Assembly (NCBI RefSeq): GCF_011947265.1
Contig: NZ_JAATHD010000009.1
Coordinates: forward strand, 1-64,000
Length of the DNA stretch: 64,000 nt
Direction of reading: 5' to 3'
DNA from: Paenibacillus sp. HB172176
GTDB lineage: Bacteria > Bacillota > Bacilli > Paenibacillales > Paenibacillaceae
Below the pieces are notes generated by a model. The model had not been told where the DNA came from. It saw only the letters and a list, made by a program, of their open reading frames with translations, and searched no databases. This document shows positions 25,990 through 33,661 of the stretch, one piece after another. The first letter of the stretch is position 1. Each line of letters begins with the position of its first letter. A program made the position numbers and the translations under genes.

Positions 25990-27018
25990 ATGGATGTTTG
26001 GAAACAAACCTATGAACAACTCATCTTCCTTCAGGATCGCTCGATCCATTTCAAAGCGATCATCGCGATTCACAACACGAAACTCGGTCCCGCTCTTGGC
26101 GGCTGCCGGTTTCGTCATTACGAGAATGAAGCGGACGCGGTCGACGACGCGCTGCGGCTCTCCAGGAGCATGTCCTACAAAACAGCCGTCTCCGGCATTC
26201 CTTATGGCGGAGGCAAGGCGGTCATTCTAAGCAGTCCTCACTCGTCGGCGCAGCGGGAGCGGTTGTTCCTCGCGCTTGCCGATTACATCGAACAACTCGG
26301 GGGACGGTACATTACGGGAATGGATCTTGGCACCTCGGTCAGCGATATGGACTGGATGAAGCAGCGGACGAATTATGTCACGGATGCGTCCGGGTCGCTT
26401 GGCGCTTCGAACGATTTAACGGCGACGATGACGGCTTACGGAGTTTTCCTCAGCACAAGGGCAGCGCTTAAGGTTGTATATGGGACGGAAGATATGTCGT
26501 ACAAAAGGGTTGCGGTGCAAGGACTGGGCAAGGTGGGGTATAGACTGTGTCGTTATCTGAAGCAAGCCGGCGCTCATCTGATCGTGTCGGATATCGATTC
26601 GCAGCGGGCAATCGCCGCGGCGCGGGAATTCGGCGCGAGCGTTCGTCTGCCCGAGGAAATCCTGACGACGGCTTGCGATGTGCTCGCGCCCTGCGCCCTA
26701 GGCGGCGTGTTGAACTCGGCGACTATACCGGGGCTTAATTGCCGCATCGTTGTCGGCGCGGCCAATAATCAACTGCTGGAGGATGCTCATGGGGAGCTTC
26801 TGCATAAACGCGGCATCCTGTACGCGCCGGATTATGTCATTAACGCCGGCGGCATTATCGTAACGGCCGAGGAGTTGGCCGGCGGCAACGCTGCGCATGC
26901 GAAGCAAGAGGTCGAGAACATCTACGGAACGCTCTCTGGTCTATTGGCGCAAGCGCGTCTCGCCGGGATATCGCCTGCAAGAGCTGCGGATTTGCTCGCG
27001 GAGGGGCTGCTCTCTTGA
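25990..27018 (+). CDS. Leucine/valine/phenylalanine dehydrogenase family enzyme
   Basis: NAD-dependent oxidative deaminase of branched-chain or aromatic amino acids, about 342 residues. GGCRF and the two active-site lysines are present (Lys64 in MSYKTAVSG and Lys76 in PYGGGKAVI, corresponding to Lys68/Lys80 of Bacillus leucine dehydrogenase), followed by the Rossmann loop VAVQGLGKVGYRL. GGAGGTGG lies 8 nt before ATG 25990, so the upstream ATG 25969 is rejected. It stands alone; no branched-chain degradation genes lie beside it. Substrate preference is not determined. Confidence 0.92.
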   Translation: MDVWKQTYEQLIFLQDRSIHFKAIIAIHNTKLGPALGGCRFRHYENEADAVDDALRLSRSMSYKTAVSGIPYGGGKAVILSSPHSSAQRERLFLALADYIEQLGGRYITGMDLGTSVSDMDWMKQRTNYVTDASGSLGASNDLTATMTAYGVFLSTRAALKVVYGTEDMSYKRVAVQGLGKVGYRLCRYLKQAGAHLIVSDIDSQRAIAAAREFGASVRLPEEILTTACDVLAPCALGGVLNSATIPGLNCRIVVGAANNQLLEDAHGELLHKRGILYAPDYVINAGGIIVTAEELAGGNAAHAKQEVENIYGTLSGLLAQARLAGISPARAADLLAEGLLS

Positions 27019-27138
27019 GCTTTGCTTGGCTTGGTTAATACCCTCAGATTCGCCAGCCTTAGACATCGGCATCCGCACCCGATACGAAGCCGACTGGCGA
27101 CAATATTAGCCCCAGCTTTTCCGGTCAGCGCGCCGAGC

Positions 27139-27270
27139 CTTGTTCCTCTGTATGGCGTCTCGGCGCCTCTGTTCGGCGTTCCGGCTCTTCTGTATGGCAT
27201 CTATCCGCTGTTCGGTTCAACTGTTCCTTTTTCTGGAATTCCTGCACATCTGTGCAGCGTTCTAACGCTT
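27139..27270 (+). repeat. Degenerate 21-bp tandem repeat
   Basis: About six diverged units of 21 bp (such as CCTCTGTATGGCGTCTCGG and CCTCTGTTCGGCGTTCCGG) follow the leucine dehydrogenase gene. In one frame (27022-27351) they read as hydrophobic heptads such as PLYGVSA and PLFGVPA. No ribosome site or convincing start is seen, so this is reported as a repeat, not a gene. Confidence 0.6.
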
Positions 27271-27315
27271 CCTTCCGTATTAAATTGCCTTATCAGGCGA
27301 GCAGTTGAAGAGATG

Positions 27316-27504
27316 AACAGGATTTTCTCCCTCTTATTTTTTCAAATTTGATAAAAACAACGGATAAGGTGGAATTTCTCCCCCTTGTTCCTTGAATTCA
27401 TCCGATTTTCATGATACTGCGGGATATATACTGAAGTTTTTCCTGTTTATTGGACAAAAAGGCTTTTCGCAAGCAAATATACTGGACTTTTTCCTGTATA
27501 ACGC
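27316..27504 (+). repeat. Two pairs of direct intergenic units
   Basis: Pair one: AACAGGATTTTCTCCCTCTT (27316-27335) and GGAATTTCTCCCCCTTGTTC (27371-27390). Pair two: ATATACTGAAGTTTTTCCTG (27425-27444) and ATATACTGGACTTTTTCCTG (27477-27496). They resemble the other unit clusters of this window in having a purine start, a T run and a CC end. No inverted partner is seen here. Confidence 0.5.
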
Positions 27505-27520
27505 TGCACACTTGGCTTGG

Positions 27521-27768
27521 AGCTCGCACATCCGACCCTCGCTCCCCCCCAACACTCGCAACTCCAACTCTAGCTCCCCCCCCCCATCCCTCGCTACTCC
27601 AACTCTCCACTCCAACTCTAGCTCCACCCATCCCTCGCAATTCCAACTCTCCACTCCAACTCTCGTAATTCCACCTCTTCCCATCCAACTCTCGCACCTC
27701 CAACACTCACATTGCCAGCTCTTACCTCCGACCCTCTCACTTTTAGCTCCCCCCGACTCTCGCGCTTC
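27521..27768. repeat. C-rich low-complexity minisatellite
   Basis: About 250 bp of CTCGCNACTCCAAC-like repeats, almost free of G on the plus strand. ACTCCAACTCTAGCTCC recurs at 27561 and 27609, and a related block repeats with a 44-48 bp period. C runs of 7-10 bases (minus-strand G runs) occur. No coding signals are seen. It is the core of the gene-free stretch 27019-28065. Confidence 0.8.
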
Positions 27769-27968
27769 TAATATTTGCCCAACCAATTCCGCTCTCGATA
27801 TTAGAATCAGGAGTGAAAAGCAAGACATCTTCTCATTTAAACGCTATCCTCATTTGAAAAATCCATCTGACGGAGCTTAACCATTCACATGCTACTCTAT
27901 TGAAAAAAGGTATATGTTTGTCTCCCCGCTTCCTTCGCCCTCATGTTAATTCGGTGAATTCGTGTATA

Positions 27969-28014
27969 TTGACCGCTCTCTCGGGAATCGCCTACGCTGA
28001 AGGCGAATGTCCCG
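27969..28014 (+). promoter_or_regulatory. Candidate promoter with overlapping dyad for the PL8 gene
   Basis: TTGACC (27969-27974), an 18-nt spacer, and TACGCT (27993-27998). CGGGA.TCGCC and GGCGA..TCCCG (27982-28014) form a dyad across the -10, which could be an operator. About 65 nt remain to the start codon. Confidence 0.4.
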
Positions 28015-28065
28015 GGCATTCTGCGGACATATCAACTCTACTACGCGAAGGAGTGAATTCACGAC

Positions 28066-31000
28066 ATGAAGGCAAAGAAAGCAATGAAAGCAACTAAAGC
28101 TATGAAAGCATGGAAAGCCTCTCTCTCAATCCTCATTATTGCAAGCGCTTTCCTATCCCTGTTGACGGTGAAGCCAACTGCAGCACATGCCTCCGACGAG
28201 TACGACTCGCTGCGAGGGAGGATCTTCGACGATCTGTCCGGCGGCACCGGCTTCGATCCCGACGATCCGGATATCGAGCCCCGAATTGACGGGATCACGG
28301 CGTCTGCCCAATCGTTATGGAGTACGATGGACACCTCTTCGAGCCGCACCTATCTCTGGAGCGATCTGGGGGATGCGCTCGGCCCGAGCATGCATTCCAC
28401 CCATGTCTCCGGCAGCTATTCCAGGCTGCTCGCCATGGCCGTCGCCTACAGCACCGTCGGCAGTACCTTGTACCATAATGCGAGCTTGCTGACGGACATC
28501 ATCGAAGGCATGGATTGGATGTATGACAATCGCTACAACACCAGCGTTCCCGTTAGAGGCTACGACAACTGGTATGACTGGCAAATCTCCGCCCCGCTGT
28601 CGATTAACCGAATCTCCGTCCTGCTCTACGACCACTTGACCGCGCAGCAGATCAGCGATTGGCATGCCGTGATCGATTATCAGGCGCTCAGTCTCAGCTC
28701 CTCGTCCAACAAAGGCGCCAACCGGGTCTGGACCTGCTATATCGTCATCACGAGCGGCATTGTGACGAAGGACAGCTCGAAAATTACAGCCGGCGTCAGC
28801 GGTCTCAGTCCGGTGCTCGACTATGTGGCCTCCGGCGAAGGCATCTACCGCGACGGCTCCTTCCTCCAGCACACGGCGCTGATCGCCTACAACGGCGGCT
28901 ACGGCATCTCCATGCTGAACAATTTGACGCAGGTGATGTATATCGTAGCCGGCTCGTCCTGGGATATTACCGATCCCGATCTTGGCAACGTGTATCAATG
29001 GATATACGACGCGTACGAGCCGCTGTTCGTGAGCGACGGTATGATGGCGATGGTCCAAGGCCGCAACATCGCCCGCATCGTCAATGACAGCCTGAATCCC
29101 GCTTCGACGGGCAGCTCTATGGGAGCTCTCGGGTCCGCGGTCGTGCGCTTGTCCGCTTCCGCGCCCGATCCCTCGGATGCCGCTCGCTACAAGTCGATGG
29201 TCAAGCAATGGATGAACGAAGCTACCTCGCAGACGCCTTACGCCTCCCTGGACTCAATTCAAATCATTAATCTGACGAAGGCGATCATGGGCGACAGCGG
29301 CGTTTCGCCAAGAGGGGATTTGTCGCTGGACAAGCAATATCCGAGCATGGCCAAAGCCGTGCACCGGACAGACGACTTCGCATTCGGCGTAAGCATGACA
29401 TCGAAGAAGGTCTCCAACTACGAATCAATCAACGGAGAGAATTTGAAAGGCTGGCATACGGGAGATGGCATGACCTACCTGTATATGACTGATCCCGCGG
29501 CCTATTCGGATGCCTATTGGCCCACGGTCGACAGCCATCGGCTGCCCGGCACGACAGTCATTCAAGGCAGCGAGCCCGATCCGCATCTGAAGAACGGATC
29601 GAGCTGGGTCGGCGGCACCGAAGCGAGCGGTCGGTACGGCGTCAGCGGCATGCAGCTGCAACCGGCGAATTCATCGCTGAACGCCTACAAATCCTGGTTC
29701 ATGTTCGACGACGAGATCGTCAATCTCGGCGCCGGCATTTCTTCGGGAAGCGGCGTCGTGGAGACTATCGTCGATAATCGCAAGCTGAACAGCAGCGGCA
29801 GCAATGCGTTGACCGTTAACGGCTCGGCCAAATCCTCGGCGCTTGGCTGGAACGAGACGATGTCCTCCGTCAACTGGGCACATATCGCGGGCTCCGTCGC
29901 AGGCTCGGATGTCGGCTATTACTTCCCGGGACAGCCGACCGTGAAAGCGCTGCGGGAAGCAAGGACGGCGAATTGGTACAGCATTAACAACTATTTCGAC
30001 AATAGCAGCCTGAATCCCGAATACTATCAGGATTTCACGCGCAACTATTTGACGATGTGGCTGGATCACGGCTCTTCGCCATCCGGCGGCTCCTACAGTT
30101 ATGTCACGCTGCCGAACAAGTCAACCTCGGAGGTCGCGGACTATGCCGCCAATCCGGATATCGTCATTCTGGAGAACAGCACGGCTGCCCAGGCGGTTCG
30201 AGAGGTTAATCTTGGCGTTACCGGCATTAATTTCTGGCAAAATGCAGTGGAAACGGTGGCTGGAGTCACCAGCAACAAGAAAGCTTCCGTCATGCTTCGC
30301 AACAGCGTGAACGGACTCGAAGTGTCGGTATCCGATCCGACGATGGAGAATACGGGCACGATTCAGCTCACGCTCGATTGGAACGCGGGGCCGCTTGCCT
30401 ACAAGGACGCGAATGTCTCGGTGGCGTACAGCGGCAATCAAACCGTGCTGACCTTCAACGCAGCCAATACGCTTGGCGAAAGCCTGAAGGTCTGGTTCAA
30501 TCATCCGGGAAGCCCGGATGGCGGCACAGCCGTCGATGAAGAGTTCGACGAGATGAGCGAGGGCATTCTGAATGGGCAAGGGGGTTGGAGCAGCGATACG
30601 GGCGGCGTATCGGTCAACTCGGTCAAAGTGGCCGCCTCCGCCTCGACCAATGGGAATGCCGTAAAGCTGACGACGCAATCCGCGAGCGGCAAAGCCGAAG
30701 CGAGCCGATTATTCTCCGCTCCTTCCGGCAGCATCATCACAGCCGAAGCAACGGTGACGGCGGACGACAACAATTGGAAGAATGCAGTGATCGTAGCGGA
30801 CAGCAGCTTGTCGTCGAACAACAAAGCCGCCCATCTTGTTATGCAGAACGGGAAAATTTGGGGGTATAACGGAGGGACGAAGACGGATATTTTAACATCA
30901 GCCACAAACGGCACGCCCTACCATTTGAAGGCAGTCATCAACACCGCGACGAAAAAATTCGACGTCTATGTGGATGGCACGCTCCGAGCCTCGCAGTGGG

Positions 31001-31692
31001 ATTATCGCGATTCAGGCGCAAGCGACCTTGATTTGTTCGTGACGGGCATCGCAGGCAATGCCAGCAGCATGAGCATTGACGATGTGAGCATAACCTATCT
31101 GCCGATGGCTGCAACAACATTAATTGATGAAAGCTTTAACGGCATGACAAACGGCAATTTGGACGGTCAAAGCGGCTGGAGAGCCAGTACGGGCGGTGTC
31201 TCCGCCAATTCCGTCAACGTGGAAGCCTCCCCCGGCGGCAAAGCCGTCAAGTTGACGACGCAAACCACGAGCGGCAGCGCCGAGGCGAGCAAATCCTTCT
31301 CCGTTCCTTCCGGCAGCCTCCTGATTGCCGAGACGACAGTTACCGCGGACGACAACAACTGGAAGAATGCGCTCATGGTGCTCGACAGCAGCTTGTCATC
31401 GAACAACAAAGCCGTTCATCTCGTCTTGCAAAACGGAAGAATCTGGGGCTATAACGGCGGTACGAAAACCGATATTCTGACTTCAACCGCGAATGGAACT
31501 CCTTATCGGTTGAAGGCGGTCATCAACACCGCGACGAAGAAATTCGACATCTACGTGAACGATGAGCTTAGAGCCTCCGGATGGGATTACCGGAATGCCG
31601 GCGCGAGCACGCTCGACCTGTTCTCGTCGGGCATCGCGGGCAATGCCAGCAGCATGAGCCTGGATGATGTGCGAGTTGCCTATTTCCAATAA
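28066..31692 (+). CDS. Secreted polysaccharide lyase family 8 with tandem C-terminal domains
   Basis: A 1208-residue extracellular lyase of the hyaluronate/chondroitin AC/xanthan lyase family, cleaving uronic acid polysaccharides by beta-elimination. Signal peptide to about residue 43; alpha/alpha-toroid (about 50-390) with YDNWYDWQISAP, ANRVWTCY and RDGSFLQH...YNGGYG (candidate His269 and Tyr279); then the beta-sandwich (ENLKGWHTGDGMTYLY, SHRLPGTTV) to about 815. Two LamG-like domains of about 190 residues (about 822-1015 and 1018-1208) are near-identical. AAGGAG lies 12 nt before ATG 28066; later ATGs at 28084 and 28102 are possible. No importer sits beside it except a decayed permease at 31785. 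The substrate is not determined. Confidence 0.92.
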   Translation: MKAKKAMKATKAMKAWKASLSILIIASAFLSLLTVKPTAAHASDEYDSLRGRIFDDLSGGTGFDPDDPDIEPRIDGITASAQSLWSTMDTSSSRTYLWSDLGDALGPSMHSTHVSGSYSRLLAMAVAYSTVGSTLYHNASLLTDIIEGMDWMYDNRYNTSVPVRGYDNWYDWQISAPLSINRISVLLYDHLTAQQISDWHAVIDYQALSLSSSSNKGANRVWTCYIVITSGIVTKDSSKITAGVSGLSPVLDYVASGEGIYRDGSFLQHTALIAYNGGYGISMLNNLTQVMYIVAGSSWDITDPDLGNVYQWIYDAYEPLFVSDGMMAMVQGRNIARIVNDSLNPASTGSSMGALGSAVVRLSASAPDPSDAARYKSMVKQWMNEATSQTPYASLDSIQIINLTKAIMGDSGVSPRGDLSLDKQYPSMAKAVHRTDDFAFGVSMTSKKVSNYESINGENLKGWHTGDGMTYLYMTDPAAYSDAYWPTVDSHRLPGTTVIQGSEPDPHLKNGSSWVGGTEASGRYGVSGMQLQPANSSLNAYKSWFMFDDEIVNLGAGISSGSGVVETIVDNRKLNSSGSNALTVNGSAKSSALGWNETMSSVNWAHIAGSVAGSDVGYYFPGQPTVKALREARTANWYSINNYFDNSSLNPEYYQDFTRNYLTMWLDHGSSPSGGSYSYVTLPNKSTSEVADYAANPDIVILENSTAAQAVREVNLGVTGINFWQNAVETVAGVTSNKKASVMLRNSVNGLEVSVSDPTMENTGTIQLTLDWNAGPLAYKDANVSVAYSGNQTVLTFNAANTLGESLKVWFNHPGSPDGGTAVDEEFDEMSEGILNGQGGWSSDTGGVSVNSVKVAASASTNGNAVKLTTQSASGKAEASRLFSAPSGSIITAEATVTADDNNWKNAVIVADSSLSSNNKAAHLVMQNGKIWGYNGGTKTDILTSATNGTPYHLKAVINTATKKFDVYVDGTLRASQWDYRDSGASDLDLFVTGIAGNASSMSIDDVSITYLPMAATTLIDESFNGMTNGNLDGQSGWRASTGGVSANSVNVEASPGGKAVKLTTQTTSGSAEASKSFSVPSGSLLIAETTVTADDNNWKNALMVLDSSLSSNNKAVHLVLQNGRIWGYNGGTKTDILTSTANGTPYRLKAVINTATKKFDIYVNDELRASGWDYRNAGASTLDLFSSGIAGNASSMSLDDVRVAYFQ
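28139..28154 (+). promoter_or_regulatory. Candidate catabolite-responsive (cre) site inside the PL8 start
   Basis: TTGCAAGCGCTTTCCT differs at one position from the CcpA consensus WTGNNARCGNWWWCAW. It lies 74 nt inside the PL8 coding region, where CcpA can act as a roadblock. The signal peptide constrains this DNA, so chance is possible. Confidence 0.4.
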
Positions 31693-31746
31693 GAAAGCCT
31701 CTACCTACGGCCTTTCAGAGATGAGCGATAGCGATTAACAAGTCGG

Positions 31747-31781
31747 TGCAAGGGCCCTAGCCTCAAGTTTGGGTCCTTGCA
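31747..31781 (+). terminator. Hairpin after the PL8 gene
   Basis: TGCAAGGGCCC pairs with GGGTCCTTGCA with one mismatch, 55 nt after the PL8 stop. The downstream T tract is poor (TTAT), so this may terminate weakly. Confidence 0.6.
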
Positions 31782-31784
31782 TTA

Positions 31785-32100
31785 TCGCCGCCGTATTTGA
31801 TGCCGAGCGAGGCGACGGTCGCCTTCATATTGGGAAGCACCAGCCTCATCAGAATGCCGAAGTCGCTTATGCCATCGGTGCTGCCCGCTTCAATCAACAC
31901 CTTCGGGAACGTTTGAAAGCTCTGATACATCGGTAGAACCGCAAACGTGGATACGGCGAACGGAGCACGATGCCCTGAATTGATTCATTCAGTCCCATAT
32001 CGTTCACCAGCACATAGTTCGGAATCATGATTGATTGGAACGGTATGAGCCAGATCAAGCCAAGCAGGCTGAAGATAAGCGTCTGACCGCGGAAGCAGGG
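31785..32100 (-). pseudogene. Decayed CUT1 (MalG-type) ABC permease remnant
   Basis: On the minus strand one frame reads FRGQTLIFSLLGLIWLIPF then QSIMIPNYVLVNDMGLNES, and after a frameshift near 31955 another reads FAVLPMYQSFQTFPKV and AGSTDGISDFGILMRLVLP. These are consecutive segments of a MalG-type permease up to the EAA loop; both ends are missing. The remnant begins at the last base before the WYL-gene stop at 32101. The whole 31693-32100 gap holds only this and the hairpin at 31747. Confidence 0.8.
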
Positions 32101-33012
32101 TTACGAATAGGCGTCCATCATGGCAGCTAAAAACGCTTTGAATTGTTCGACATACGACGAGGGTTCCATAATTCTTACATCCGAGCCAAACCCGGCTAAA
32201 AAGCGAAATCCATCCTCGTTTTGAGGAATGTCGATGGAAGCGATTAAGCGTTCTGGAATAGAAAAATCGATGCTCTTCCGACCGTATCGTTCAATAAATT
32301 GTTCCTTCACCCTGGGGGAGATCAAAGCCTTGACTGCAACAAATGGGCTATGATTGCTGACTTGCAGCACATGGTCCTCGCTATCGTTCCTGGGCACAAA
32401 CGGAGTGTCTTCCAATCGGAAGCGGTCTATTCTGGAGAGTTTGAAAGTACGATAATCTTCACGCTCCAAACAGAACCCTTTGAGATACCAGCTTCTTTCA
32501 CTAAAATGAAGACGATACGCCTCCACCCTTCTGTTCGTGGCAATTCCCATTCGATCCAGATAGTCGAAACGAACCAGCCTGTTTTGTATAATGGCTTGCT
32601 GGCATCCGTTCAAGACAGGGAGGAGATCCGTGCGTCCTTCCCAATCGTAAAATGAAAGTTGAATCCTCCCGCTCCGAGATTCGGTACCGACCATTGATAC
32701 GATCTTTTGAATCGTAGCTTCAACTTCTTTGCTCACCATCAGTTGCTCCAGCCCGTCTAACGCCGTCAACACATTCTCCAGGTCCACTTGATTTAATAGA
32801 CGTTTGTCCAATTTGTACGTATCCATAATGGCATAGCCTCCATGAACGCCGTGAATGGCATAGATCGGAATATTGGAGAGTCCAAGTGTTTCCATGTCAC
32901 GCAGAATGGTTCTTTTGCTGACGCCAAACAGACTAGCGAAAGCCCCCGCCGACATCACCTCTTTTTGCAACAAAATCATCACAATCGAAATAAGCCGCTC
33001 TACTTTATTCAT
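32101..33012 (-). CDS. WYL-domain transcriptional regulator (YafY type)
   Basis: A 303-residue regulator with an N-terminal winged helix-turn-helix (VMSAGAFASLFGVSKRTILRDM), a central helical part, and a WYL domain (SWYLKGFCLEREDYRTFKLSRIDRF). WYL regulators often control the divergent neighbour, here a VOC protein gene. GGAGG lies 6 nt before ATG 33012. A palindrome in the 125-bp divergent gap is a likely site. The stop directly abuts a permease remnant, so the region downstream was probably rearranged. Confidence 0.92.
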   Translation of the reverse strand: MNKVERLISIVMILLQKEVMSAGAFASLFGVSKRTILRDMETLGLSNIPIYAIHGVHGGYAIMDTYKLDKRLLNQVDLENVLTALDGLEQLMVSKEVEATIQKIVSMVGTESRSGRIQLSFYDWEGRTDLLPVLNGCQQAIIQNRLVRFDYLDRMGIATNRRVEAYRLHFSERSWYLKGFCLEREDYRTFKLSRIDRFRLEDTPFVPRNDSEDHVLQVSNHSPFVAVKALISPRVKEQFIERYGRKSIDFSIPERLIASIDIPQNEDGFRFLAGFGSDVRIMEPSSYVEQFKAFLAAMMDAYS

Positions 33013-33052
33013 AAAAATCCTCCCGCTTCCCCTACGCTCAATAACAATTTTT

Positions 33053-33087
33053 TTGACGCATGATGAATAAGCGACATATAAGATGTC
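33053..33087 (+). promoter_or_regulatory. VOC-gene promoter overlapped by palindrome GACAT-N5-ATGTC
   Basis: TTGACG (33053-33058), 18-nt spacer, TATAAG (33077-33082). GACAT (33073-33077) and ATGTC (33083-33087) flank the -10, where a bound regulator would block polymerase. The WYL regulator is the obvious candidate. Confidence 0.55.
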
Positions 33088-33137
33088 ACCTATTATAGCT
33101 TACTATGTAGCTATCACAAGAAGGAGGTATTTATTTT

Positions 33138-33599
33138 ATGGCGACAGTTGTGTATGTAAATTTCGATGGGGTTGCAGAGCAAGCTATTGCTTTTTATGCA
33201 GAGGCTTTGAGCGCAAGTGAAGTGAAAGCAGTGAAGTTCAAGGATATACCTCAAGACCCGAACTATCCTTTACCGGAAAATGAGTTGAATATGATTATGG
33301 AGTCATCCTTAGCCTTCGAAGGCGGAAAAATCATGATGTCGGATGTCCCTCCCTCGATGAAGAGGGTAACAGGGGAAGTCGTTCAAGGCAATAACATGCT
33401 GATTACGCTCGTTATAGAAGACAAACAAAAGCTGCAGAAATACTTCACCAATTTGTCAGTTGGCGGTCATGTAATCATGCCATTAGGCAATAAGCCTTGG
33501 TCATCGTGCTTTGGGCTGTTGATTGATAAATTCGGAATATCCTGGAAATTTAATAGTGATGCATATATTTTCCTGAACAAAGTTGCTCGCGAGCAGTAA
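33138..33599 (+). CDS. VOC-superfamily protein (PhnB/glyoxalase-like)
   Basis: A 153-residue protein of the vicinal oxygen chelate fold, PhnB-like branch (VVYVNFDGVAEQAIAFYAEAL ... DKFGISWKFN). The family includes metalloenzymes and resistance proteins, but this branch has mostly unknown activity. AAGGAGG precedes ATG 33138. It is divergent from the WYL regulator and has its own terminator. Confidence 0.9.
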   Translation: MATVVYVNFDGVAEQAIAFYAEALSASEVKAVKFKDIPQDPNYPLPENELNMIMESSLAFEGGKIMMSDVPPSMKRVTGEVVQGNNMLITLVIEDKQKLQKYFTNLSVGGHVIMPLGNKPWSSCFGLLIDKFGISWKFNSDAYIFLNKVAREQ

Positions 33600-33607
33600 A
33601 TGATTAA

Positions 33608-33650
33608 AAAAAACGGCCTTCCAAATTGATCCAATTGAATGCCGTTTTTT
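33608..33650. terminator. Bidirectional terminator between VOC and amidase-deacetylase genes
   Basis: AAAAAACGGC pairs with GCCGTTTTTT, with A and T tracts on both sides, between two converging genes. It can serve both strands. Confidence 0.9.
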
Positions 33651-33661
33651 TATTTTTTCTA

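Noticed and set aside
27521..27768. CRISPR array
   Set aside because: The units are degenerate and C-rich, there are no unique spacers of constant length, and no cas genes lie nearby.
27392..27880. Open frame through the C-rich repeat
   Set aside because: It is open only because the repeat lacks stop codons; Ser/Pro/Leu/Thr low complexity, no start signal, and the opposite strand is open in two frames as well.
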